Assembly (NCBI RefSeq): GCF_037126465.1
Contig: NC_088203.1
Coordinates: forward strand, 79,890,168 to 79,954,167
DNA length: 64,000 bases
Direction of reading: 5' to 3'
Source: Ornithodoros turicata
Taxonomy: Eukaryota; Arthropoda; Arachnida; Ixodida; Argasidae
Shown: positions 53,981 to 64,000 of the stretch, piece by piece
Layout: each line of letters starts with the position of its first letter
Position numbering within the stretch: position 1 is the first letter of the stretch
Notes under the pieces: model-generated
Told to the model about the DNA's origin: nothing
Databases searched by the model: none
Seen by the model: the letters and a program-made list of their open reading frames with translations, nothing else
Position numbers and translations under genes: made by a program

Positions 53981-55263
53981 TTCTTCCCTAATTGGACGAC
54001 GTCACGAGAGGTACATGCCAAACGCGCAGCAGTCTAAAGAGTAGTATAGGCGATGCTTCTGAATGCTTTAGTACTAAGTATCTACGCAGCGTACTGTAAT
54101 ATTCCCAAAGAGATAATCGAAAGAATGGCGCAGCTGCGTGTGCGACAGCTCACAAAAGTTAAAAAAAAGAAAAGTAATGCTATAGCTTACTGCGCATTAT
54201 CGTACTCACTCCTCTGGTAGCATGAGAGAGATGTAACGAAGAATAATCCCTTGCTCTTCTCGATGTTATAAAACTACTGCGCAGTTGTACACTTACCCAA
54301 ACGGCTTCGTTGCGTCAAGCAGACATTTCGCACTCGTTTTATAAATTCAAACAACTCAGGGAGAAGAGGTGCTGGCGCCAGCAATCGTACCTGGTTCCGT
54401 TTTATTTCTGGGCGCTTGTGTGTCTGTGTCGTCTCTAATTGCGGTCCGGCTCGACTAACTCTCGTTGTTTGCGTTGTTTCATAAGTGTCCGGAAATGTTA
54501 AGGAAATTGTTAACGAGAACAAGTACACGGCCATTATTTTGAGCTTATGGCTGATGACGCGCCGTCTCAGTGTGTTCGAACAGCATCGTAAACACGGTTG
54601 ACGAGCACGCCTCCGCCTGGCGGCAGCCGTTGTCGACGTGCGTGTTAGAGAATAAGGGACCGACGGCGCTAAACAAAGAAGCCCGCACGTTGTCTTCGTG
54701 CTGTTCTCGCGCATGATCGATCATACCAACGTGACGGCCAAATACTTGTTTGTTTCTTCATAAATAATGCAGCCTTGCACCCCGATACGTTAATGTGCGG
54801 GGAAACGTGGCTCCTTACAGCATGTTTGCCATTGCATGGGTAGTATGAGATTTAGGAGGCTCTGATAGTGAAGCGAAGCCCAGGAACGGTGAATGCATAA
54901 TGTAACGCCTAGCCGCGGGTAACGTTATCCATTCAAACAGTTCAGTGTGGGATTGAACCGGTCGACACGGACTGTAAGAATGCTCAGACGTGTATCAGAT
55001 AGGGATGAAGGAGATGAGTAGTAATATTTTCTTTCGGTGGAGTTCCTATATACTTGGCTGTTTCGTCTCAGTATTAATCAAAGGGCCGCTTTATTGGGTC
55101 CATCACCGTGTAGGTCCGTCCGTCGTTTTATAGGTCACGTGGTGGCGCGGTCACGTGACACAACCTGACAGCACCACCACAACGAGATCACCAAGATATA
55201 TTTTGAGAATGAACAGTTCACGTCACCACCTACGATGGCACCATACCGGTCTTGGGAAGCAAG
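53981..55263. other. No gene recognised
   Basis: A minus-strand frame at 54714-54274 (146 codons) has no motif and a low-complexity, Arg-rich start. I treat it as chance. I see no element ends. Confidence 0.35.
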
Positions 55264-56227
55264 TAAGGGTCGATTCACACGATGCAACATTTGCTGCAAC
55301 TTCGTTCCAGCAACGGTTGCACGCAATTGAAGTTGCCAGAGTGTAGGTTCCTTTCACACGGCGAGCATCTCGCCGCATCGTAGTGGTAAGCGAAGTCGTG
55401 AGATGGCGCCAGAAAATGTCATCGTCATCATCATCATCTTCTTCCAATCGCACGAGACCGAGAACCGAAAATACGGTTGCCAGTTTGCAATGGCGTATTC
55501 GAGAACACATTCTCGTGAAATATTTTGCGTGAACCGCCGTGGGAGCTTTCATGTTACTAGAGTCGTCTTTCTAGAGCTGCGGAATTGACGCCGCGGAAGT
55601 GACGCCACGACAGCCAGCCATTGCGATTGGGTGTCTTCGGAAGAGGAGGCAAGGGATGGACAGGTTGCGCCTGAAGGCTGCGAGCAGAATCGCCCGTGAG
55701 ACAATTCGTGCCGCAACTCCAGCAACCGGGTTGCGCAACCCGTTCACACGGCTCAACGAACGCAGCTGTGTAGCTGCGTAACCTATTGGCGGCGACCGCG
55801 ACCTACAGGGGGCGCTCTAAAAGTCACGTGATCCGCCGATAGTGTGGAAACAGCGGGATGCGTATCCAGGCTCCAACAGCTCCCCATAGAGCCCATAGTT
55901 TGAGATAATCCACACAACACTGGGCACACGACCAATGAGAGTGCAACGTTGTAGATATTATGCAATGCCAGTCGGCCAATCAGGAGCCTTAACTTTGGCT
56001 GAGCTTTCGGTCGGTTCTGGCTACCATCGACTTCTACCGGATTTCACTCCTACTGCCGTTACCCGATATTCAAAATAACTGAAGCTTCTTTTGGCAAAAA
56101 GAAATATTTATTTGACACAAAGCACTGATTCAAAGATCTGATACATGGGTGCACTGTGAATACAAAGTCCACTGCGTTGTTGACGCACTGTAACTAAGTT
56201 CGAACTTGAAGCAAAACGAACACAGCC

Positions 56228-56757
56228 CTCGAAATCCGATACGGCCCGAGCGTGTTCTTCACTCTCCAACTGTTCCAACTCACGAAGCATTCCAGTTCCG
56301 GAGTTGATAGACTGTTCGTGGGATAATAGCCGTGTCCAGAAACAGCACAACACACGTTGAATCACATCGACGCATGAACAAACCAGCGAACACTTCTACA
56401 AACTGTTCTGCCGATTGACATCACTGAAACACGGAACACAAGAGGACGCCGTGCCGGCCGATTTTATGATGACTGTCTTCTTTTGTTGCTTGCAGAGCGG
56501 AAGGCACTTGTGTGGCACGTAATCGTAATCCTGTCTTTGTTGTCAGCCCTCAAAATCCAACGGCGCCCGAACGCGTTCTTCACTCTCCAACCGCTCCAAC
56601 CCACGAAGCATTCCAGTGCCGTAGTTGATAGACTGTACGTGGTATAATAGTCGTGTCCAGGAACAGCACAACAAGCGTAGAATCACAAACTGTTCTGCCG
56701 ACTGACATCACAGAAACACCCAACACAAGACGACGGACGCCGGGCCGGCCGATGCGA
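56228..56757 (-). repeat. Direct repeat pair (about 215-240 bp) with a shared open segment
   Basis: 56228-56470 and 56543-56757 share GTTCTTCACTCTCCAAC, ACGAAGCATTCCAGT, GTTGATAGACTGT, ACAAACTGTTCTGCCGA and GGCCGGCCGAT blocks. On the minus strand both keep a frame reading close to MLR(E/G)LE(Q/R)LESEE, then R(A)..DFEG, which hints at former coding use. Confidence 0.65.
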
Positions 56758-56992
56758 GCTATTTCGAAACTATGCTGAAACTGTTGAAACGACCGCCGGA
56801 CGCTGCACGCACATGCGCGCGTAGAAAATGCGATTTCAAAACATTGTCGACCAATCGGAGCGCGCACACAGTCTAGGCCAATGAGCTTGCAACGTTGTAG
56901 ATTGGCGTAATGGTACATACTCTACAGCCGCATCCTCGGTTACCTGAGGAGGACTGGCGTATCTTCGGTAGTGGCCGTGTTTGGTCGTGATT

Positions 56993-57330
56993 ATGTGGCA
57001 TTGCGCTGTTTTTAAGTGCAAGCCGTCGTCAGCTACGCTTGGAATCAACTTCCAGAACTAGCCGACACACGAAAAGCTTCTAACATCTTGATAATTAAGC
57101 TGCGAAACGGAAAGCAAGCGCCAGAAAAATTGATGCACTGTGAGGCATGTTCGGAGCATTGCGCCGAAGCGTACATCGGAATGAAGTAAAAGGGTAAAGT
57201 ACAACTCGGTGGACAGAAAACTACAACAACATACCGCTTTTGGTTTCCCGTCCAGATCCGAAACGTGGTTTTCTGAAACGAAATATTGTGCCGTCAAGAA
57301 ACCTACCCACGCGAATGCTCGACAAGCCTC
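56993..57330 (+). pseudogene. THAP zinc-finger domain, broken
   Basis: The first piece starts at ATG 56993: MWHCAVFKCKPSSATLGINF, giving the first two zinc ligands (C-x4-C) and the start of the beta strand, then TAG. The second piece, in another frame, has CEACSEHCAEAYIGMK with the C-x2-H pair (Cys at 57148, His at 57157). The third frame (from 57240) has GFLKRNIVPSRNLPTR, matching the AVP-type end of the domain. Introns could explain part of the shifting, but the TAG and the missing central Trp suggest decay. It binds DNA in intact relatives. Confidence 0.6.
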
Positions 57331-58702
57331 CATCAAAAAGCCGGCCTGAGAAAATCGTCATTGCGCTTGCACTGTCAGATATGTTTTTGAGCGATTTCGT
57401 TTATTGTGCTGTCGATCTTCCTATTGTACTTTGCCGTTGTCGCAGGATACAGATTACGTCTGACACTGGAAGAAAACTGGTATCCCACCAGTCACATATC
57501 TCCAGCTAGTTATGTAACAATAATAATATTAATGAAACGAAGAAATACGAATACAAGTTCCTGCTGGAGTCTGGAACGAAACTACTATGCACACGCAAGC
57601 TAACATTACATATGATCACTGATGACAGCGTTGTACAGGTATGCAATATGCAGCTCCGCGAGGACTGTCACTGTAGTGCTAAAAAAGGGGGGGGGGGCAA
57701 AGCTTGCACCTAACACAATTGCAGTCCTGTTGGTATTTGTTTAAATGAAACAGGATGAAAATTGTTGACACCTATTATTACCATTGGAAGGTTCATCTAT
57801 ATTGAATAGCTCTGTACTGGTTGCTAATGTTCACGATCCTTAAATGCTTGTTACACGTTGCCAGCGTTTTACACGTTGCACTCATTCTATCAGGCACCGC
57901 TTTTTATTTGTCAATTCAGTTCAAATTTTACTGTGCCCATGAGATTGGTCTGAGTACTTCTGCACAGCATGTACTTGAAACCGAAAATAATACACTGACG
58001 CTAACCAAGTACGACAAACACAACTATGATTGTGACACGGCTCAAGGCCGATAAGAAGGCGTTTTTACACACAAAAATATCCGTATCTGTAAGCTGGTGT
58101 GGGCATCGCTAGGGAAACTGGAAGGCAAAGCCCGTCCGTAACAGAGCTGCATCACACGAGCACCTTTCTAGCGCGCATAAATTTAAACAGGAGCATACTC
58201 ATTACGAATTTAATGTTCATTTGACTCTGTTGCAGCCACGCTTCGGGACATGCAACGTTCAGGGCTGTCCCTCCGCTGTCCATTATAAGTCCATTATAAA
58301 ACTAAAAATAAAACAAATAAAAAGTCCATTATAAAACTCAACTAAATCTGCGTTGGCAAGTTGGCGAACGGCGTTGCATCCACACTGCGCAGTTCGCTCC
58401 GCCGCCGCGGGAGGGGCGCCACCGGTGTGCGTCACTAAAGTTACTTCGTGTGAATAGACCCTTAGTTAGAGGTAACTACAGCTACTGGAAGAGTAGCTAT
58501 ATGGTAACTAATTATACTTCATACGAAAGTAACTTTCAACTGAACTAGCTAACTTTTTTTGCAGTAACTATATACTTCCCTATACTACTAACTACGCGTA
58601 GTACTAATATATACTAGTTACTCACAGAATCAGGCGTCTTTTGGCAATAACTTCGGAAAGTGTTCGCATTTTCTTTCATTACTTGTTTTTTTTTTTATTC
58701 GC

Positions 58703-58853
58703 TGTTAGTGCCGCGAAGCAACTGTGACTATGAGCGTTGTATAGATGTGGACAGGTGGAGAGAGGACAGCAGGAAGGAGTAGGGGACAGGGGTTGAGCTA
58801 TGTGTCTGGGCCGACTTCAGGGGGAACTGTGCCGACATTCGCCTGCAAAGTCT
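58703..58853 (-). repeat. tRNA-derived SINE, family A, copy 4 (5'-truncated)
   Basis: Contains GTTAGTGCCGCGAAGCAAC, GGGCCGACTTCAGGGGGAAC and GTGCCGACATTCG as in the other copies (plus orientation). The tRNA-like head is absent. Confidence 0.82.
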
Positions 58854-59518
58854 CATTACCTGTTGCCACATGTTATCCGTGGATCACAAAAGTCTCTGTA
58901 GCTGCAAGAATGGCAATGTAAAAAGGGTGCAGCTATCATCGCTACTCAGAAACGAGCGCTTCGCGCGTCCACTGCATTCGGAAGTGGTCCTCCGCTCGAG
59001 GCTACCCGTGGTACTACGCTAGGATATGCTCGCAGTACCCTAGCACAGAAGTTAACGCTGGAACTCTAGCCTCGTACAGGGCTCAAATTAAAGTTGATTT
59101 TGGTATTGCTACAATATAAAACGTTGCCATTACTCTGATGACAAGAAATCAGTTATGCCCAAGTGCAATATCCTTTGTGAAAAAAATATTTGTCCACGCT
59201 ATAGAAATTCTATAGAAATAAGTCAAAAGAGTCAACGGACATGACATTGGAATTCTATAAATTTTATATGGAAAATGCTTTGCTTTGGACAAATAATGGT
59301 TATTTGGGACAGACTTCCTTTTGACGTTTGTCCACACGATTTCAATAGACATTTATCCTCTGGACTTCCTTTAGACTAACGTTTGAGAGTGAACACACTT
59401 TGCTTTAAACATCTATTGAAAGACAGACTTTTCTTTTGATTACTTCGTCCCCCCCCCCCTGCACATACTATACGTTGTCCCGGGTTGCCGTCGCCACAAA
59501 TTTAATTCAGTTTGCTGT
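58854..59518. other. No gene recognised
   Basis: 59150-59400 has repeated motifs of the type TGTCCA and AAAAGTCTG around an inverted core, possibly an old MITE. There is a C run at about 59450-59460. Nothing coding. Confidence 0.35.
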
Positions 59519-60416
59519 GAAGTATTAAAGGACAGGAACGCGAAATCACATGTGAACAGGTGTACATTATTGAGTCACTTCATTTTCGAAAGCATTGACG
59601 CGAGGCTTCCCTTGGTCTCCCGTAGGCTGGTACTTGTCTACTTTCACCGTGTTATTACAAGGAAACCACAATTTTCATCATTTGATTGAAAACATAGAAT
59701 AGCATCTCCTGAATATTTTCAAATCCGCGTCATCTGCATTTAATATGAGTAATATCACACATCCTCTAGGCCTAGCCCATATAGGGACAAAAGGTGGCTA
59801 TTACTGTGTCGCACACTTGTCATTTAACACACACTTCCATAGATTAATTATACATCGTCATCTTGATAAACAGTGGAATAAACAAGTCCCCAACTGTATT
59901 ATGCGTCCTCTCTTAAACTACGGCCAATGTATCATGAAGTATGCAATGGAAATCCTCTGTAGGCGCTCGAAGTATTAAAGTACAGGAACGCAAAATCACA
60001 TGTGAACAGGTGTACATTATTGAGTCACTTCATTTTTGAAAGCATTGACGCGAGGCTTCCCTTCGTCTTCCGTAGGCTGGTACTTGTCTACTTTCACCGT
60101 GTTCCTACAGGGAAAGCACAATTTTCCGTATTTGATTGAAAACATAGAATAGCATCTCGTCAATATTTTCAAATCCGCATCATAATAATCACACATAATA
60201 TCACACATCCTCTACGCCTACCCCATATGGGGACAAAAGGTGGCAATTACTGCGTCACACACATAGATTAATCATACACCAGTTATGCTACTCCGTCATC
60301 TCATCTCGGTAAATAGTGGAATAAACAAGTCCGCCAACTGTATTATGCGTCCTCTCTCAAAATACGGCGCCGGTGTACCATTAAGTATGCAATTAAAATC
60401 CTCTGTAGGCGCTCGA
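59519..60416 (+). repeat. Tandem duplication, unit 450 bp, two copies
   Basis: GAAGTATTAAAG starts both units (59519 and 59969). The copies stay parallel to GTAGGCGCTCGAA at the end of each, with point changes and a deletion of a few tens of bases near 60245-60270. Non-coding. Confidence 0.9.
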
Positions 60417-60905
60417 AAAATAAAAAGTTGAGCTGGAGCGCTAACCCAGAACCACGTGCAATGCAGCTCACTACATAAAGCAGCTACAAATACTTTTTAT
60501 CATCATTAAACTTATCCCTCCCTTAATATGTTGAAATAAATAAAACATTAGAACCCTCACCGGCTGTACTTTAGTAACGATGCCGCGGCGGACGGATAGG
60601 TGCGGAATTAGCGTTTGGCGATTTTGGCACGTTGTCATTGTTGCCAGACGATACAAGTGCATACGGGCGAGTGGTCGGCGATCGGCTATGTGTCGCATAG
60701 TCGTCTGCTCTCCAATATAGTCGCACGAGACGCGTATTGAGTACGGAGGTTAATAATCGTCCCCTATCGGATGTAGTCGTGCGAGAAGCGTTTTGGGTAT
60801 GGTAGGGTTGCGTCGTTTTTGTTTAATGGAACTTTTTATGTTGGAAGATTGATATAAATGCTACAAATTCAAGCAAAAAGCAATACCTGGATGTGGAGAG
60901 AGTGC
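60417..60905. other. No gene recognised
   Basis: Motif GTCG(C/T)(A/G)CGAGA recurs near 60720 and 60777. No open frame of note. Confidence 0.35.
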
Positions 60906-61885
60906 ATCTTTTCCCAGGTTAGGTACTGATGTCGAAGAGTGGGTCCATGTAGAATGAGCATCCGGCGTGACTGAGGTTAGGTTAGGTTAGGTTAGGTGAT
61001 TACGTATTGCACATGTCGAAGAGTGGGTCCATGTAGAATGAGCTTCCGGCGTGACTGAGGTTAGGTTAGGCTAGGTGATTACGTATTGCACATGTCGAAG
61101 AGTGGGTCCATGTAGAATGAGCATCCGGCGTGACTGAGGTTGGGTTAGGCCAGGTGAATACGTATTCCATGTGTCGAGGGGGCTGACGTAGACTGTGCAT
61201 CCGACGTGACTGAGTTTACGTTTGATCAGGTGAATACGTATTCCATGTGTCGAGGGGCTGAGGTAGACTGTGCATCCGACGTGACTGAGGTTAGGTTAGG
61301 CCAGGTGAATACGTATTCCATGTGTCGAGGGGGCTGACGTAGACTGTGCATCCGACGTGGCTGAGGTTAGGTTAGGCCAGGGGAATACGTATTCCATGTG
61401 TCGAGGGGGCTGACGTAGACTGTGCATCCGACGTGGCTGAGGTTAGGTTAGGTCATGCGAATACGTATTCCATGTGTCGAGGGGGCTGACGTAGACTGTG
61501 CATCCGACGTGGCTGAGGTTAGGTTAGGCCAGGTGAATACGTATTCCATGTGTCGAGGGGGCTGACGTAGACTGTGCATCCGACGTGACTGAGTTTACGT
61601 TTGATCAGGTGAATACGTATTCCATGTGTCGAGGGGCTGACGTAGACTGTGCATCCGACGTGACTGAGGTTAGGTTAGGCCAGGTGAATACGTATTCCAT
61701 GTGTCTAGGGGGCTGACGTAGACTGTGCATCCGACGTGGCTGAGGTTAGGTTAGGCCAGGTGAATACGTATTCCATGTGTCGAGGGGGCTGACGTAGACT
61801 GTGCATCCGACGTGACTGAGTTTACGTTTGATCAGGTGAATACGTATTCCATGTGTCGAGGGGCTGACGTAGACTGTGCATCCAA
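60906..61885 (+). repeat. Minisatellite (unit 75-84 bp) containing TTAGG runs
   Basis: The anchor CATCCG(A/G)C occurs at 60959, 61043 (variant), 61122, 61198, 61273, 61349, 61425, 61501, 61577, 61652, 61728, 61804 and 61879 (diverged). Units have 84, 79, then 75-76 bp spacing. Most units hold two TTAGG; the first holds four. Three units (after 61198, 61577 and 61804) replace the TTAGG part with GAGTTTACGTTTGATCAGG and are exactly 75 bp. Confidence 0.95.
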
Positions 61886-62341
61886 GGTACATATAAATGG
61901 TAGCGAAGGCGAGAAAAAATACCAAATCTGTGTTAGCAACACTGCGCCCTTCATGATACACATGCGAGCGTGGTTGTTGAGGGGCAAACTACGAACGTAA
62001 ACAAAAATAATTTGATCGGAGGCGCGAATAATGTGTGTATTAATCCAATATGCATATTTTTAATATAGCAATTCGCCCGGTCTGCCAGTAATACGTAAGA
62101 TTATAGACAGAGCCGAGTACGCTTCCGGTTCCTGTCCCTAAGCATGTTGTTAGCTACGAGCTTGCCGTACGTTGACTGCGCGCTTTGTGACTGTTGATAG
62201 CCGTTTTCTTCTTCATCGTCGTCTTTTCAATTTCAAACCACCAAGTCAAACAGGGGACACTTCTCGGAGAACTAAGGTAAGGCAGGCACACACGAACAAT
62301 GGTAAAACACAACAGAACGCCGGTAAACCTGTTCCTGCAGG
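61886..62341. other. Upstream of the THAP gene; possible 5' exon
   Basis: AACTAAGGTAAGG at about 62272-62284 is a good splice donor, and CTGTTCCTGCAGG at 62329-62341 is a good acceptor, so a short intron (about 62277-62340) may precede the first readable exon. I see no convincing start codon or promoter. Confidence 0.35.
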
Positions 62342-63853
62342 CTCTACCGGGAGACGCACCATGTCGAGGCGCTACATAAGCGGTGCCTCCTGAAGGAGAA
62401 AGGAAACTGTGACGCCGATGACACTATGGGCGGTATAAGTTTCCACCGTTTTCCTCGGGACCCCTTGAGGTGAGTTCCTATATATTATAAGTGTCTACGG
62501 CCGAGAACGGAGCTGAGTCACTTGGTTGAGGACGTGCAGTGTTTGCTGAAGTAAAATGCGTACCTCTCCCCCCGAGTTTTATTGAGAGCGGTGAAGTGAA
62601 CATAGTGCAAGTTACATAAGATTAATAGCGTTTCAATGGTATCACCTGTTTTCCAGCTTTCAGTCTGTATGGACACTCCCTGGATAGGTCATCCTTCCAC
62701 AGTGAGGTGGTAAACATGTAAATATTTAAGCATGTGGCTGCTGGGCTGCTTTCAACGAGGAGTTTTGCAACGGTTTGCATGTACGGGACACAAAGGGCTG
62801 TGCTGCATGTGCTTACATGTACCCAATGCTAGCATGTTGATGGCTTGCTTTGCATGCTGATTTTTTCTTTTTTTTTTGAACTCTGAATGTAGGGCATACA
62901 GGGTCAGGCTGCTGTAGCTAGTGCATGTTTTCGTGGCACAGCTTTGCATAATTCTTCAACAATAAAACTGCTTCGCAGGTACAAGGCGTGGCTGGAGTTT
63001 TGCAACCTGGAGGCGGATACGAGTCTAATTTCCATTCGCTCTAAGGTCCTGTGCTCCCAGCACTTCGCACCAGTTGCTTATTTGCGCACAGGAAGGCTTC
63101 GGTGGGATGCAGTTCCTACATTGAAGCGCACACTGCATGGCGTTGGTAAGTATAATACAAGTCGGTATGCTCAAGTTATCACATGAAAATGTTGTAACTC
63201 TAGAGGCAATTATTGTGAGTGCTACTGGTGGTTTACAGGAGGAAGTAGTGCCTACGCCAATCAGAGCAGACTTGAAAGCAGTGGGCCTTCAACGGAGGAA
63301 CGTGTGCAAGCTGTGGTAGCCTGCGATGACGACAGCACAGGAGCAATACACCTTCACCAGATGAGTCATCCTTGCCATGCTGAAGGTATACTTGAGTAAC
63401 GTAGTTGTTGGGTTGGCTAACTGTACGACATCATCTGCTTCATCAGAGTGTGGTACTGAAGAAAGTCAGCAACAGCGTGATCTGTCTCATCAGGACCATA
63501 GCTACGCACAACACGCACCAGCCTTGTCAACACAGAGCACTGTTGTCTCCCCACTAGCTGCAGTTGTCACTCCTCTGCCAGGAACGTCGTCTGGTGTACT
63601 GCGTGCAGTCTCGTCACCTCAGCACTTAGGAGGTATGTGACGAATACTCTACCGCCATGAAGTCCGCAGACTTGTGAATGCTTTTTGATCACCATTTGCA
63701 GGTGGAAGTGGCTGGCATCCCCCCAAAGATTGCCCATCGTCCAGTAGTCTAGCAGCTCCAGCACAGCCAACAAAAGGCAAGCTGGATAACCTCCGCAAGA
63801 AAGTGCACCAGTTGCAAGCCCTGTGTTCAGCACCTGTGTTCATAGATACCTAG
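62341..63853 (+). CDS. THAP-domain zinc-finger protein, at least five exons
   Basis: Exons readable by splice signals and phase: up to 62469, 62979-63145, 63239-63385, 63447-63632 and 63702-63853 (TAG at 63851). Introns start GTGAGT, GTAAGT, GTATAC and GTATGT, and all end AG. The first readable exon supplies a Cys at 62408 (NCDADD) and GGISFHRFPRDPLR. Exon 2 gives YKAWLEFCNLE, the zinc pair in VLCSQHF, and AVPTL, completing a C2CH THAP fold. The expected first Cys may be at 62384 (C-x7-C, longer than usual) or in an earlier exon. Exons 3-4 encode a Ser/Thr/Gln-rich linker. Exon 5 ends in a coiled-coil-like KLDNLRKKVHQLQALC, usual for THAP proteins, which bind DNA as dimers. Readable length is about 240 residues. 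The true start codon is unresolved. Confidence 0.82.
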
Positions 63854-64000
63854 CATACATTTTCTATTTTGAATCTTCAGCAGTTTGCTATTCTTTGATA
63901 CGTATTAGGTGTATCCGTGTGGAAGCCCCAGCCGTCATCCCATAATAAAGTTGTTGTTTGCTTCCCCTTGTATATAGATTCCTAGCATGGATTTTCTATT
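63838..64000 (+). repeat. Near-duplicate 28-30 bp flanking a short insert
   Basis: TAGATACCTAGCATACATTT at 63844 and TAGATTCCTAGCATGGATTT at 63975 lie about 131 bp apart, with TTCTATT after each. The interval ends in AATAAAGTTGTTGTTTG. The second copy reaches the window edge. Confidence 0.7.
63944..63949 (+). terminator. Possible polyadenylation signal
   Basis: AATAAA lies 91 bases after the THAP stop codon. The following GTTGTTGTTTG also matches the tail of the I-clade LINEs here, so the signal could have been brought in by a short LINE end. Confidence 0.45.

Larger units (their letters stand above)
55264..58462. mobile_element. 3.2-kb DNA element with THAP-domain remnant
   Basis: The left end AGGGTCGATTCACACGATG (55266) and the right end (complement AGGGTCTATTCACACGAAG, ending about 58460) are inverted, each preceded by TA. 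Inside the left 0.5 kb are GC-rich subterminal repeats (TGCAAC, TTCACACGG, GTTGCGCAACCC). A broken THAP domain lies at 56993-57330, and two direct repeats lie at 56228-56470 and 56543-56757. THAP domains occur in transposases of the P superfamily and some other groups, so this may be a decayed autonomous element. No catalytic domain is visible. Confidence 0.6.

Noticed and set aside
60906..61885. CRISPR array
   Set aside because: Units are contiguous tandem repeats without unique spacers, in an animal genome.

Overview
The window is repeat-rich animal DNA, most likely from an arachnid and probably a hard tick. That assignment is an inference. The support is arthropod-type TTAGG telomere motifs inside a minisatellite, many LINEs of the I clade (RT plus RNase H), several tRNA-derived SINE families, dense palindromic MITEs, GT-AG introns, and no bacterial-style operons. 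Nothing in the window looks like a virus or a toxin gene.

Layout. 1-4.8 kb: an I-clade LINE (RT, RNase H, CCHC) cut by the window start, abutting the 3' end of a related LINE; 3'-end copies of both subfamilies follow on the minus strand. 5.2-9.1 kb: palindromic MITEs, two of one TA-inserting family, one 0.83-kb foldback and two of a GTACG-rich family. 9.2-13.8 kb: a LINE tail, a degenerate SINE, simple repeats and near-perfect palindromes. 13.8-19.3 kb: an almost complete 5.5-kb I-clade LINE on the minus strand with an intact gag-like ORF1. Its ORF2 is spoiled only by one nonsense codon and one small deletion. 19.8-32 kb: SINEs, LINE crumbs, a possible Penelope-like endonuclease remnant and MITEs. 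32.5-34.5 kb: a foldback element that received a hAT-like element carrying 90-bp tandem repeats. 35-39.5 kb: an inverted repeat pair, a dead mariner and a MITE. 41.4-45.4 kb: internally deleted I-clade LINE remnants. 50.1-53.0 kb: a 2.9-kb DNA element with about 0.7-kb inverted arms and a decayed helix-turn-helix-like ORF. 53.06-53.98 kb: a CR1/L2-like LINE end. 55.26-58.46 kb: a 3.2-kb element with matching inverted ends and a broken THAP domain inside. 59.5-60.4 kb: a 450-bp tandem duplication. 60.9-61.9 kb: a TTAGG-containing minisatellite with higher-order structure.

The one convincing host-type gene is at the right end (about 62.34-63.85 kb, plus strand). It is a THAP zinc-finger protein of at least five exons whose splice junctions and phases can be read directly. 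Two other stretches (minus strand near 46.3 kb and near 23.9 kb) look like possible first coding exons of unrecognised genes.

Most of the remaining open frames are chance frames. The LINEs would supply RT and endonuclease in trans to SINEs, and the MITEs depend on absent transposases. Apart from the THAP gene, nothing here forms a pathway.
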